Shown here in pieces: positions 24,753-33,387 of a stretch of DNA of 64,000 bases; the stretch's first letter is position 1, and every line of letters starts with the position of its first letter. The notes beneath the pieces were generated by a model. It worked only from the letters and a program-made list of their open reading frames with translations, was not told where the DNA came from and did not search any database. A program made the position numbers and the translations under genes. The stretch covers positions 124,001 to 188,000 of the forward strand of contig NZ_NBXA01000001.1 of NCBI RefSeq assembly GCF_003399625.1. Direction: 5' to 3'. The DNA comes from Subtercola boreus (GTDB taxonomy: Bacteria; Actinomycetota; Actinomycetes; Actinomycetales; Microbacteriaceae).

Positions 24753-26261
24753 ATGACGCAGATCGAGACGCCGCAGACGGAGAACTCGCCCGCGCCGTTC
24801 GTGCCGCGCTCCGCCAGAGCGCTCCCCATTCCCGAGCGTCGCCGCGCGTCGTTCGAAGTGGTGCTCGACAACGTCTTCTTCTTCCTTGGTGCGCTCGCCG
24901 CGGGCTGGCTCGCCTACCTGGTGCTCTCAGAGACCTTCAGCCGGGGGCTCCAGTACGTCTGGTTCCTGCTCGTCTTCTGGTTGTTGCTCGCGTATCTGCT
25001 GCTGCCGCGCATCCACAGCATGCTGACGCTCATCTACGTGCCCGACTACTTCATCGGGCGGGCCCGCACGCACGAGGGGCTGCTCGGCGATCCGGTCAAT
25101 CTCGCGCTCTTCGGCACGGAGGCTCAGCTGCACACCGCGATGCTGGCCGCCGGATGGCACAAAGCCGACGAGGTCGGCTTCCGCAGCGCGCTCCGAATCG
25201 TGTCGTCGACGATCTTCCGCCGCAGCTACTCCGATGCGCCCGTGAGCCCGCTCTACCTCTTCGGAAACATCCAGGACTTCACCTACCAGCAGGAGGTGGC
25301 GGGTAATCCTGCCAAGCGTCACCATGTGCGGTTCTGGAAGACCCCTCCGGGCTGGTTGCTCCCCGGCGGGTACTCGGCCGAGTGGATGGCCGCGGGAACG
25401 TACGACCGCAACGTCGGGCTCTCCCTCTTCACCCTGCAGGTCACGCACCGCATCGAGCGCGAGACCGACATCGAGCGCGACCACATCGTGACCACGCTCG
25501 AACAGGCGAATCCGCGGGGCGTCTTCACGGTCATCCGCAATTTCTCCACGGGGTACCACGCCGTGAACGGCGGGGGCGACGCGATCACGACAGACGGCGA
25601 TCTGCCGATCATCGACCTGCGTGCAGTGGAGCCATCGGCCGAGGGCGCCCGGAGCGCCGCTGAGGTCGATTCGACGGGCATGCCGGCAGATGCCCTGCTG
25701 CTCGGCCAGAACGTCATCGAGACGGCGCGCGACTCCGGATCGTCGAACCGCGTGAAGCGGCCGATCTCGATCTACGTGAGCTACCTGCTGATGGTGGTTC
25801 GCGGTGCGATCGGCGCGGGCTCGGTGGTCGCCGTGCTCACGGCCTGGGCCGATTCCATCAAGACGGTGACGATCGAGCTGCCGGTGGGCCCGGATGTCGA
25901 CTCGCGCGACCTCGCGAACATCGTTCTCTGGATCGTGATCGGTGGCGCGATCATCGCCTATGTGGTCTACCTGCTGCTCGCCCAGCTGGTCTTCGCGGGG
26001 TTCAACTGGGCCCGATTCCTGGTGCTCGGAGTAAGCCTGCTGGGTGCTGGAACGGTGGCGATCGACTACTTCACGAACGGTACGGCGATCACGCTCACGA
26101 CGGGACTGGTGAATCTCTCGTTCGACATTCTCGTGCTGTTCTCGCTGTCTTCCGCCGACGCCAGGGTCTTCGCGCGCCAGCGCCGCATTCGGCGGAGGGC
26201 CGCGCGTGAGACGCGCCGTGCCGCCGGCGTTCTTGTCGGCCAGAAGGAACTCGCCGCCTGA
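24753..26261 (+). CDS. LssY C-terminal-domain membrane protein
   Basis: This 502-residue protein has two N-terminal membrane helices (residues ~38-90), a soluble central part, and three or four C-terminal helices (~345-470). The middle carries the LssY-C hallmarks: A-A-G-W-H-K-A-D-E, S-P-L-Y-L-F, and R-H-H-V-R-F-W. In some bacteria this domain is joined to a PAP2 phosphatase; here it stands alone with its own membrane anchors. It probably acts on lipids or at the envelope, but its activity is unknown. It ends 36 bp before the convergent next gene. Confidence 0.8.
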   Translation: MTQIETPQTENSPAPFVPRSARALPIPERRRASFEVVLDNVFFFLGALAAGWLAYLVLSETFSRGLQYVWFLLVFWLLLAYLLLPRIHSMLTLIYVPDYFIGRARTHEGLLGDPVNLALFGTEAQLHTAMLAAGWHKADEVGFRSALRIVSSTIFRRSYSDAPVSPLYLFGNIQDFTYQQEVAGNPAKRHHVRFWKTPPGWLLPGGYSAEWMAAGTYDRNVGLSLFTLQVTHRIERETDIERDHIVTTLEQANPRGVFTVIRNFSTGYHAVNGGGDAITTDGDLPIIDLRAVEPSAEGARSAAEVDSTGMPADALLLGQNVIETARDSGSSNRVKRPISIYVSYLLMVVRGAIGAGSVVAVLTAWADSIKTVTIELPVGPDVDSRDLANIVLWIVIGGAIIAYVVYLLLAQLVFAGFNWARFLVLGVSLLGAGTVAIDYFTNGTAITLTTGLVNLSFDILVLFSLSSADARVFARQRRIRRRAARETRRAAGVLVGQKELAA

Positions 26262-26297
26262 GCGCACCGATTTCTTCGACCGACGACACCACGCGCG

Positions 26298-27077
26298 TCA
26301 GTTCAGGGGGCGGGTACCGCCCGGCAGCTCGCCGTTCGCATAGAGGCTGATGGCGAGGTCGGCGAGAGCCGTGAGGGCGACGCGCTGGGTCCAGGGGCCG
26401 TAGGAGATGCGCGCGACACCGAGCTTCTCGAGGGTGGCGGGGGCGAGGGAGCCGGGAACGTTGATGACGCTGACACGTTGCTGGCCGAGGCCCTCGACGA
26501 GGCGCTCGACGGTGGTGAGGTCGAGCCTGCCGGGCACGAAGACGCAGGCGGCGCCCGCGTCGAGGAAGGCGCGGCCACGCGCGATGGCGTCGGCGACGAC
26601 CTCGTCGTGGGGGCGGTCGCCGGCCTTGACGAAGGCGTCGGTGCGGGCATTCAGCACGAAGTTCACGTTCTCTGACGAAGCAGCGGCAACCACAGCTGAG
26701 ACGGCGGCGACCGCTTCGTCGAACGGCTTCATCTGGTCTTCGAGGTTGGCGCCGACGATGCCGACTCCGATCGCCTTGCGGACGGTCTCCCCGGGGGCGC
26801 CATAGCCGGCCTCGAGATCTGCGCTCACGGGCAACGTGGTCGAGGCGGCGATGCGGCCGACCATGTCGATCATCAGCTCGACGGGGATGTTCTCACCGTC
26901 GTCGTAGCCGTAGAGCGCGGCGATGCTGTGGCTGGCGGTGGCCAGCGCGGTGGTCTCGGGGATGTCGGCGATGGCGCGGGCGCTGATCACATCCCATACG
27001 TTCACCACCGTCAGGATCTCGGGGGAGGTGTGCAGACGGAGCAGTTCGTCAGCTTTGGACTGAAGGGAGAGGGTCAT
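26298..27077 (-). CDS. Isocitrate lyase/PEP mutase superfamily enzyme
   Basis: This 259-residue (beta/alpha)8 enzyme has the family motifs S-A-D-L-E-A-G-Y-G (metal ligand Asp), A-N-L-E-D and L-N-A-R-T-D. The KKCGH loop of isocitrate lyase is not present, so it is closer to the PEP mutase/oxaloacetate decarboxylase or 2-methylisocitrate-lyase-like group cleaving or rearranging C-C or C-P bonds. The substrate cannot be assigned. A TAGGCT hexamer lies 6 nt upstream of the ATG. Confidence 0.85.
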   Translation of the reverse strand: MTLSLQSKADELLRLHTSPEILTVVNVWDVISARAIADIPETTALATASHSIAALYGYDDGENIPVELMIDMVGRIAASTTLPVSADLEAGYGAPGETVRKAIGVGIVGANLEDQMKPFDEAVAAVSAVVAAASSENVNFVLNARTDAFVKAGDRPHDEVVADAIARGRAFLDAGAACVFVPGRLDLTTVERLVEGLGQQRVSVINVPGSLAPATLEKLGVARISYGPWTQRVALTALADLAISLYANGELPGGTRPLN

Positions 27078-27083
27078 GGCTTC

Positions 27084-27089
27084 AGCCTA
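27084..27089 (-). promoter_or_regulatory. -10 hexamer for leaderless ICL/PEPM gene mRNA
   Basis: TAGGCT on the minus strand lies 6 nt upstream of the ATG at 27077. Confidence 0.5.
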
Positions 27090-27110
27090 GATCGGCCGGC
27101 CACAACAGGC

Positions 27111-28031
27111 TCAGGGGGTTGCGGCACCTGTGTGGAACTCGCAGAAGATGGAGGCTGTGGACGAGCAGTCAGTGCACACCACGAGCTGGGTGCGGCACGC
27201 CGGGTCGAGACAGTTCTGCATACGGCTGGTGGATGCTCCGCAGCGGTGACACGAACCGATCGGCCGGGCATCCGGTGTGAAGTCCACCGACATCCGGTCG
27301 TCGAACACATACAGCGAGCCCTTCCAGAGCCCCGAGTCGCCGTATGTCTCGCCGTAGCGCACTATGCCGCCGTCGAGTTGGTAGACGTTCGAGAATCCGC
27401 GCGACACCATCAGCGACGAAAGCACCTCGCAGCGGATCCCGCCCGTGCAGTACGTCACCACGGTCTTGTCCTTGAGGTGGTCGTAGGCTCCGCTGTCGAG
27501 CTCCGCGACGAAATCGCGGGTGTTGGCCACGGCGGGAACGACCGCGCCCTCGAACCGGCCGATCTCCGCCTCGAACGAGTTGCGCCCGTCGAAGAACACC
27601 ACGTCGTCGCCGGCATCGCGCTGCTGGTCGACGAGGGTGTGCAGCTCGGGCGGCGACAGGCGGATTCCGCCGCCGACGACACCCCGATCATCCACCCGCA
27701 GCTCGCCGGGGGCGCCGAAGCTGACGATCTCATCACGCACCTTCACGCTCAACCGGGGAAAGTCGAGGGAGAGACCTGTGCCATCGAGCCCCGTGCCTTC
27801 ACTCCACTTCACATCGACGCCTTTGAAGGCGGGGTACTCGCGTGTCTTCCGCAGGTATTTCTTCACCGCATCGAGCTCGCCCCCGAGCGTCGCGTTGATG
27901 CCCTGCGACGACAGCAGGATGCGGCCCCGGAGCCCCAGGCTCTCGCAGAGGTCGCGCTGCCAGAGGCGCAGCGCATCAGGATCGGCCAGCGGCGCGAACA
28001 CGTAGAACAGGATGATCTTCGAAACGGCCAC
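27111..28031 (-). CDS. trhO: tRNA uridine(34) hydroxylase (rhodanese family, YceA/TrhO)
   Basis: This 306-residue protein has the TrhO architecture: an N-terminal acylphosphatase-like domain ([14 protein letters not shown]), a rhodanese domain with the active-site loop C-T-G-G-I-R-C-E, and a C-terminal Cys-rich tail (C-H-R-C-G, C-x4-C, C-x-x-C) that may bind metal. Family members hydroxylate the wobble uridine of certain tRNAs with O2. It starts with GTG at 28031, preceded at 6 nt by TAAAAT, so it is probably leaderless. Confidence 0.9.
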   Translation of the reverse strand: MAVSKIILFYVFAPLADPDALRLWQRDLCESLGLRGRILLSSQGINATLGGELDAVKKYLRKTREYPAFKGVDVKWSEGTGLDGTGLSLDFPRLSVKVRDEIVSFGAPGELRVDDRGVVGGGIRLSPPELHTLVDQQRDAGDDVVFFDGRNSFEAEIGRFEGAVVPAVANTRDFVAELDSGAYDHLKDKTVVTYCTGGIRCEVLSSLMVSRGFSNVYQLDGGIVRYGETYGDSGLWKGSLYVFDDRMSVDFTPDARPIGSCHRCGASTSRMQNCLDPACRTQLVVCTDCSSTASIFCEFHTGAATP

Positions 28032-28037
28032 GCCCCG

Positions 28038-28043
28038 ATTTTA
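28038..28043 (-). promoter_or_regulatory. -10 hexamer for leaderless trhO mRNA
   Basis: TAAAAT on the minus strand lies 6 nt before the GTG start at 28031. Confidence 0.5.
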
Positions 28044-28082
28044 CGGTCTCCGGATGCCCGGGGTGTGGCCGGGCATCCGGAA

Positions 28083-29096
28083 TCAGAGCCAGCCGCGCTT
28101 CTTGAACGCGAAGTACAGCGCCACGCCCGATCCGAGCATCAGAGCGAGCGCGAAGGGGTAGCCGAGGGGCCACTGCAGCTCGGGCATGTTCGCGAAGTTC
28201 ATCCCGTAGATCGCCGCCACCAGGGTGGGTGCGAACAGCACTGCGGCCCACGACGAGATCTTCTTCACCTGCTCGCCCTGCGCCAGGCTCGTCTCTGTCA
28301 TGCGCGTCATCTCGTCGTTCTGGCGTTCTGCAATCAGAGTCGAGTGCACGGTCAGTGCGTTCTCGAGGAGCGATCGGAAGGAATCCGTGCGATCGGTGAT
28401 GCGCGTTGCATGGTCGGCCACGTCGCGATAGTGCCGTTTGATCTCGAGTTCGGAGTCGCCCTCGAGCCCGTCGACGACCCGGGCGAGCATGTCGACGAGT
28501 GGCCGGGTCGCGCGCTGGAACGAGATCACCTCACGCAGCAGGTCGTAGATGCGTTTCGACACGGCGCGGTCGCCGTTGAAGAGTTGGTCCTCGATCTCGT
28601 CGATGTCGTTCTCGAGGCCCGCCAGAACGGGCGCGTACTCGTCGACGACCAGGTCGAGGATGCCGTACACAATGGTGTGAGGACCCTCAGCGAGCAGCTG
28701 CGGGCGCTCCTCGAGTCGCTTCCGCACCGCGGCTATCTCGGGAAAGTCGGAGTGGTTCACCGATACGACGAAGTCCTTCCCCATGAAGATGTGCACCTCG
28801 CCGAACTTCACTTTCTCGACGTCGTCGAGGTAGTGGGCGGGCCGCAGCACAATGAAGAGCGTCTCCCCGTAGCGCTCGAGCTTCGCGCGCTGGTGCCCGG
28901 TGAGGGCGTCCTCCACGGCGAGGTGGTGGAGGCCCAGCTCGTCGGCGACGGCCTGGAGTTCCGTCTTGTCGGGGTGGCTCAGGTCGATCCACGCGACACC
29001 GTGGTGCTCTCGCAACACTTCGAAGGTCTCGTCGAGGGTCTTCGGTTCGACGACCCGGCGGCCGTCGACGTAGACCGCGTTGTCTGTGATGGTCAC
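28083..29096 (-). CDS. corA: CorA family magnesium/cobalt channel
   Basis: This 337-residue protein has a large N-terminal cytosolic domain, long stalk helices, and two C-terminal membrane helices with the selectivity motif Y-G-M-N-F between them. It forms pentameric Mg2+ channels. A GTG start at 29096 is used (MTITDNAVYVDG). The C-terminal K-K-R-G-W-L is short and basic as usual. It is separated by 58 bp from the oxidoreductase gene upstream on the same strand. Confidence 0.93.
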   Translation of the reverse strand: MTITDNAVYVDGRRVVEPKTLDETFEVLREHHGVAWIDLSHPDKTELQAVADELGLHHLAVEDALTGHQRAKLERYGETLFIVLRPAHYLDDVEKVKFGEVHIFMGKDFVVSVNHSDFPEIAAVRKRLEERPQLLAEGPHTIVYGILDLVVDEYAPVLAGLENDIDEIEDQLFNGDRAVSKRIYDLLREVISFQRATRPLVDMLARVVDGLEGDSELEIKRHYRDVADHATRITDRTDSFRSLLENALTVHSTLIAERQNDEMTRMTETSLAQGEQVKKISSWAAVLFAPTLVAAIYGMNFANMPELQWPLGYPFALALMLGSGVALYFAFKKRGWL

Positions 29097-29154
29097 TGGA
29101 TGCCCGTCTCGTGGTCGTTCGTGCAGTGGGGGTGTGCGGTGGCAGGCCCGTCCC

Positions 29155-30888
29155 TCATTCTGCGCCGGGAAGCTGCATGCCGCGCGCTTCGAGCACAGCC
29201 ATGGCGGCGCTGTGCCCGCCGAGCCCGCTCACCGCGCCTCCCCGCCGGGAACCGGAACCGCAGAGCAGGATGTTCCCAAGCGCCGTCGCGACGCCCCACC
29301 GCTCGGCGGGCGTGTCGAGCGGTTCGTCGTCGTCGGCCCAGGGCCAGGAGAGCGGGCCGTGGAAGATGTTGCCCCCGGGCATCCTGAGCGCATGCTCGAG
29401 ATCGAGCGTGGTCTTCGTCTCGATACACGGTTCGCCCGCGGCATCCAGCGCCAGGCAGTTCTCGATCGGTTCGGCGAGCACGCTGTTCAGCGACGCGAGC
29501 ACGGCCGCCTGGATCTCGGCGCGGAAGGCGTCGTTCGTGGCCTCGGTGACCAATCGGTGCGGAACATGCAACGCGAACACCGTGAGGGTCTGGGCCCCGG
29601 ATGCCTGCAACTCGGCAGACAGGATGCTCGGATCGGTGAGCGAATGGCAGTAGATCTCGGCAGGGAGTGGATCGGGTAGAGCGCCGCCGGCCGCCGCGCG
29701 ATGGGCGTCGTCGAGCTGCTGGTACCCCTCGTTGATGTGGAAGGTTCCACCGAACGCCGCTTCAGGGGTGACCGTCTCGTCGCGGAGCCGCGGCAGGCGT
29801 GTCAGCAGCAGGTTCACCTTGGCCTGGGCGCCCTCCGGCGCTTCGCGACCGGCTCTGGTTCCGGTTCCGGACCCGGCCCCTGCCTCTGTTCTGGCCCCGG
29901 CCCCGGTCGGAGGGAGGCCGTCGGCGAGCAGGCCGTCGAGCACGGCGGGGGCGACGTTCGCGAGAACGGTTCCCGCATGCACAGAGGTGGAGCGGAGGGT
30001 GGCGGCGGGGCCCGCGGGCGCGCGGTACGTCACCACGCCGCCGGGCGACACCGCAATGACCTCGGCGTTCGTCACGACGGTGGCTCCGGCATCCAGAGCC
30101 GCCTTCAGCAGTGCCGCCGAGACCGCGCCCATTCCGCCGACCGGAACGTCCCAGTCGCCGGTTCCGCCGCCGATCAGGTGGTAGAGGAAGCAGATGTTCT
30201 GGGCCAGATCCGCGTCGTGGGCCCGGGCGAATGTGCCGATCAGCGCGTCGGTCAGCACCACCCCGCGCACCGTGTCGTTCTGGAGGTGCGCCTCGATGAC
30301 CTCGCCGATCGGGCGTTCGACCACAGCGTTCCAGACGAGCGGTGCTCCCGCGTCGACGACCTGCGCCCGGAGCTCCGAACGGCGCCGGAGCGGCCGGGTC
30401 AGGGTGGGCCAGAGCTGGCGCGCGAGCGAGGCGCAGTGCTCGTAGAACTCGGCGAAGAGCGCCGTGTCGGCACCTGCCCCGATGGAGGCGAACGAGGCGG
30501 CCGTGGCCGCGGCATCCCCGGTGTCGACGAGGAGGCCGCGATCGGTGCCGGGCACGGGGGTGTACGACGAGAAACGCCGCCTGATCAGCGTGATGTCGAG
30601 TCCGAGATCGTCGATGATCTGCGGGGGGAGCAGGCTCACGAGGTACGAGTACCGGGAGAGGCGGGCATCCATTCCGTCGAACGGCGACGCCGAGACCGCC
30701 GCGCCGCCGACGTCGGGCAGGCGTTCGAGAACGGTGACGGAGAGGCCCGCGCGGGCGAGGTAGGCCGCCGCGACGAGCCCGTTGTGCCCGCCGCCGACGA
30801 TGGCGACGTCGACGGACTCACCGAGGGCATCGGCGGCTTCGTCACTGTGCGCGCCGACGGCGTCGTCGGGGAGTGGATGATCGGTCAT
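29155..30888 (-). CDS. FAD-dependent oxidoreductase, phytoene-dehydrogenase/PYROXD2-like
   Basis: This 577-residue protein has the dinucleotide-binding motif V-A-I-V-G-G-G-H-N-G-L-V-A-A near residue 26 and the C-terminal FAD motif (L-L-C-G-S-G-S-R-R-G-G-A-V-S-G-L-G-G). The family covers carotene desaturases and amine oxidoreductases; the actual substrate is unknown and no carotenoid genes are nearby. A low-complexity insert (T-E-A-G-A-G-S-G-T-G-T near residue 340) is an expansion like those in HemY. The ATG at 30888 is chosen over 31002 because TATGCT lies 6 nt upstream. Confidence 0.85.
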   Translation of the reverse strand: MTDHPLPDDAVGAHSDEAADALGESVDVAIVGGGHNGLVAAAYLARAGLSVTVLERLPDVGGAAVSASPFDGMDARLSRYSYLVSLLPPQIIDDLGLDITLIRRRFSSYTPVPGTDRGLLVDTGDAAATAASFASIGAGADTALFAEFYEHCASLARQLWPTLTRPLRRRSELRAQVVDAGAPLVWNAVVERPIGEVIEAHLQNDTVRGVVLTDALIGTFARAHDADLAQNICFLYHLIGGGTGDWDVPVGGMGAVSAALLKAALDAGATVVTNAEVIAVSPGGVVTYRAPAGPAATLRSTSVHAGTVLANVAPAVLDGLLADGLPPTGAGARTEAGAGSGTGTRAGREAPEGAQAKVNLLLTRLPRLRDETVTPEAAFGGTFHINEGYQQLDDAHRAAAGGALPDPLPAEIYCHSLTDPSILSAELQASGAQTLTVFALHVPHRLVTEATNDAFRAEIQAAVLASLNSVLAEPIENCLALDAAGEPCIETKTTLDLEHALRMPGGNIFHGPLSWPWADDDEPLDTPAERWGVATALGNILLCGSGSRRGGAVSGLGGHSAAMAVLEARGMQLPGAE

Positions 30889-30894
30889 CCCTGA

Positions 30895-30900
30895 AGCATA
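30895..30900 (-). promoter_or_regulatory. -10 hexamer for FAD oxidoreductase mRNA
   Basis: TATGCT on the minus strand lies 6 nt before the ATG at 30888. It is divergent from the aro leader promoter 20 bp away. Confidence 0.5.
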
Positions 30901-30920
30901 CGGATCCGGCCATCTCGCGC

Positions 30921-30926
30921 TAGGGT
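30921..30926 (+). promoter_or_regulatory. -10 hexamer for the aroF leader
   Basis: TAGGGT is followed by six bases and then the leader-peptide ATG at 30933. Transcription would begin at or next to that ATG, so the leader peptide would be translated from a leaderless mRNA. Confidence 0.55.
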
Positions 30927-30932
30927 GTTCGC

Positions 30933-30989
30933 ATGCACAGTCGTTGGTATGCGTATTTCGAGTTGGCTCCGGGAGGGCCGACGCTGTAA
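30933..30989 (+). CDS. Aromatic-rich leader peptide of the DAHP synthase gene
   Basis: This 18-codon reading frame, MHSRWYAYFELAPGGPTL, ends 107 bp before aroF. Five residues in a row are Trp-Tyr-Ala-Tyr-Phe, so translation senses all three aromatic amino acids. The gene behind it makes the first committed intermediate of their synthesis. The second half of the frame (30962-30976) also forms one arm of an RNA stem, so the position of a stalled ribosome would change RNA folding. Leader-peptide control of aroF is known in Corynebacterium glutamicum (AroR); the peptide and RNA here are identified by reading, not by homology search. Confidence 0.8.
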   Translation: MHSRWYAYFELAPGGPTL

Positions 30990-31064
30990 TCGCGCACACC
31001 ACCTTCCAGAGCCAACGGGCAGAGACAACAGTCTCTGCCTTTCGCCATTAATGGCGGGTTGGCT
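30962..31064 (+). promoter_or_regulatory. Candidate aroF attenuator with mutually exclusive stems
   Basis: Segment A (30962-30976, GTTGGCTCCGGGAGG) pairs with segment B (31002-31016, CCTTCCAGAGCCAAC) over 15 positions with one mismatch and one G-U. The A-G-C-C-A-A-C core of B (31010-31016) can pair instead with segment C (31058-31064, GTTGGCT). Between them lies a perfect 9-bp hairpin with an AACA loop (31018-31039) followed by CCTTT, and a 14-base palindrome CGCCATTAATGGCG (31043-31056). The layout fits a ribosome-controlled switch between read-through and termination or occlusion of the aroF start. Confidence 0.7.
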
Positions 31065-31096
31065 GAGGAAGCTGCTCGCCGGAACGGAACCGTTTC

Positions 31097-32200
31097 ATGA
31101 GCACCACCGAAGACCTGCGCGTCACCCGCTTCGCACCGCTGCCGACGCCCCTGGAGCTCCGGAGCGAGCTGCCGCTCTCGCCCGCGCAGTCCGAGCTCGT
31201 GTCGAGCTCGAGGGCAGAGATCGAGGCGATCCTCCGCGGCGACGACCCGCGCCTGCTGCTCGTCGTCGGGCCGTGTTCGGTGCACGATCCGGATGCCGCA
31301 CTCGAGTACGCACGCCGCCTCGCCCCGCTCGCCGCGTCCCTCGCGGACTCCGTGCTGATCGTGATGCGGGTGTACTTCGAGAAGCCCCGGTCGACGGGCG
31401 GATGGAAGGGTCTCATCAACGATCCGTACCTGGATGGAACGCACCGGGTGGCCGATGGACTCCGCATTGCGCGGTTGCTGCTGCGCGACATCCTCGACCT
31501 CGGACTGCCGGTGGGATGCGAGTTCCTCGAGCCGACGAGCCCGCAGTACATCGCGGATGCGGTCAGCTGGGGGGCGATCGGGGCGCGCACGACGGAGAGC
31601 CAGATCCACCGCCAGCTCGCCTCGGGTCTCTCCATGCCGGTCGGGTTCAAGAACGCGACCGACGGCGACGTGCAGGTGGCGGTCGACGGCTGCGTGTCGT
31701 CGGCCGAGCCGCACGTCTTCTTCGGAATCGACGAGCTCGGGATGGCTGCGGCCGTGGAGACGACCGGCAACGCGGCGGGTCACGTGATCCTCCGTGGCGG
31801 ACGCGGCGGGCCCAACTCGGCGTCGGCGTCGGTTGCGGCGGCGTCGGCGCTGCTCGCCCGGGCCGGTCTGCCAGCCCGCGTGATCGTGGACGCCAGCCAT
31901 GCCAACAGCGGCAAGGACCACGTGCGCCAGGTCTCGGTCGTGCGGGAGCTCGCCGCCCAGGTGGCCGCGGGCGACGCGATCTCGGGGATCATGATGGAGA
32001 GCTTCCTGGTCGGCGGCGCGCAGAAGCTCGATGCGGCCGCGGGTGCTGAGGGTGCGGGCACGCTCGTCTACGGCCAGAGCGTCACCGATGCGTGCATCGA
32101 CTGGGACACGACGGCCGTGCTGCTGCGGGAAGTCGCGTCCGCGGCCTCTGCCCGCGCCCCCCGCGCCCCCCACGCCTACGCCCGGGCGGTGGCCGTCTGA
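31097..32200 (+). CDS. aroF: 3-deoxy-7-phosphoheptulonate (DAHP) synthase, class I
   Basis: This enzyme condenses phosphoenolpyruvate and erythrose-4-phosphate, the entry to the shikimate pathway. The 367 residues match the AroF/G/H type: V-G-P-C-S-V-H-D-P, M-R-V-Y-F-E-K-P-R-S-T-G-G-W-K-G, and the later D-A-S-H-A-N-S-G-K-D metal/substrate motif. A GGAA-type site precedes the ATG. Control is likely through the leader peptide and alternative stems just upstream, and perhaps by end-product feedback on the protein. The stop codon forms the first base of a palindromic repeat. Confidence 0.95.
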   Translation: MSTTEDLRVTRFAPLPTPLELRSELPLSPAQSELVSSSRAEIEAILRGDDPRLLLVVGPCSVHDPDAALEYARRLAPLAASLADSVLIVMRVYFEKPRSTGGWKGLINDPYLDGTHRVADGLRIARLLLRDILDLGLPVGCEFLEPTSPQYIADAVSWGAIGARTTESQIHRQLASGLSMPVGFKNATDGDVQVAVDGCVSSAEPHVFFGIDELGMAAAVETTGNAAGHVILRGGRGGPNSASASVAAASALLARAGLPARVIVDASHANSGKDHVRQVSVVRELAAQVAAGDAISGIMMESFLVGGAQKLDAAAGAEGAGTLVYGQSVTDACIDWDTTAVLLREVASAASARAPRAPHAYARAVAV

Positions 32201-32259
32201 TCGAGTGGGCAGTTCGGGCCCCGTGATTGCGGTTGCAGGGCCCGAACTGCCCACTCGAT
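32200..32259. repeat. 60-bp dispersed palindromic element, copy 2
   Basis: This is a perfect inverted repeat with 22-bp arms (32200-32221, ATCGAGTGGGCAGTTCGGGC plus two; complement at 32238-32259) and a 16-nt loop. It starts on the last base of the aroF stop codon. It belongs to the same family as 5831-5890 and 51914-51974. Confidence 0.92.
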
Positions 32260-32358
32260 TGAGCGTGTCGGTTGAGGAGGGCGGCGTGGGGGCGCGGGGG
32301 GCGCGGGGCGGCGGCGGAGGTCGCGAGTGTCGGCGGGGCGAACTAGGGTGGCGGCAGG

Positions 32359-33339
32359 ATGGATGCCCTGCTCGCCGATACGCGGCCCCTCACGACGACG
32401 TACGCGCCCGCGCGCCCGGTGAACCTCCGCCAGACGGTCGGTCCGCTGCTGCGGGGTGTTCACGAGCCGACGATGCGCCTCACTCCGAACGGGTTCTGGC
32501 GCATCATCCGCTCGCCTGAGGGAACCGCGACGCTGCACGCAGAGGCGCGTGCGGGCGGCCGGGTGGAGGCGACCGCCTGGGGCGCGGGTGCAGGGTGGGC
32601 TCTGGATGCTCTGCCCGGCCTGCTGGGCGACGGCGACGACTGGAGCGGGTTCGACCTGGAACGCATCCCGCCGCTGGCCGAGGTGCGGAGGCGGCATCCG
32701 GGCCTCTGGCTCACCTCGACGGCGCTCGTGTTCGAGTCGCTGGTGCCGAGCATCCTGGAGCAGAAGGTCACGACGATCGAGGCCCGTCGGGCGTGGCGTT
32801 ACCTCGTTGCGAAGTACGGCGAGATCCCGCCTGGCCCTGCGCCCGAGGGGATGCGGGTGCAGCCGAGCCCGCGGCAGTGGCAGCTCGTGCCGTCGTGGGA
32901 GTGGCACCGCGCAGGGGTGGGACCGAACCGGTCCCGTGCGGTGCTGGCGGCGGCCGCGGTCGCCGCGGGGCTCGACCGGCTCGCGCCTGCCGGCCCGCCC
33001 GCCGGCCCGCCCGCCGGCCCGGGTGGCACTCGAGCCGCGGGGTACGACGGTGTGCTCGAGAAACTCCAGACCGTGCACGGCATCGGCCCGTGGACGGCCG
33101 CCGAGACGAGCCAACGCTCCCACGGGCATCCTGACGCCGTGAGTGTCGGCGACTTCCATCTGGCCGCACACGTGGGCTGGGTGCTCATCGGCGAACCGGT
33201 GGACGACGAGGGGATGCTCGAGCTGCTGGAGCCCTGGCGCGGACACCGCCAGCGCCTGGTCCGTCTGATCCTCGCGAGCGGGGTGCCGAAGCCGAAGTTC
33301 GGGCCGCGCGCCACGATCCAGGATCACCGCTGGCACTGA
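32359..33339 (+). CDS. HhH-GPD DNA glycosylase (AlkA/3-methyladenine type)
   Basis: This 326-residue protein carries an AlkA-like N-terminal part and a helix-hairpin-helix plus Gly/Pro-Asp core (V-H-G-I-G-P-W-T-A-A-E-T, then the catalytic aspartate region V-S-V-G-D-F-H). It would excise alkylated bases. A Gly-Pro-Pro-Ala repeat (encoded around 32992-33025) sits in a loop before the HhH. TAGGGT lies 9 nt before the ATG. It stands alone between aroF and the PutA-like gene. Confidence 0.85.
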   Translation: MDALLADTRPLTTTYAPARPVNLRQTVGPLLRGVHEPTMRLTPNGFWRIIRSPEGTATLHAEARAGGRVEATAWGAGAGWALDALPGLLGDGDDWSGFDLERIPPLAEVRRRHPGLWLTSTALVFESLVPSILEQKVTTIEARRAWRYLVAKYGEIPPGPAPEGMRVQPSPRQWQLVPSWEWHRAGVGPNRSRAVLAAAAVAAGLDRLAPAGPPAGPPAGPGGTRAAGYDGVLEKLQTVHGIGPWTAAETSQRSHGHPDAVSVGDFHLAAHVGWVLIGEPVDDEGMLELLEPWRGHRQRLVRLILASGVPKPKFGPRATIQDHRWH

Positions 33340-33375
33340 GGCGTGTCCCCCGATCGTTCGTCGGCCGCGCAGCGT

Positions 33376-33381
33376 TAGGGT
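33376..33381 (+). promoter_or_regulatory. -10 hexamer for leaderless PutA-like gene mRNA
   Basis: TAGGGT is followed by six bases and the ATG at 33388. Confidence 0.5.
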
Positions 33382-33387
33382 CGGAGC

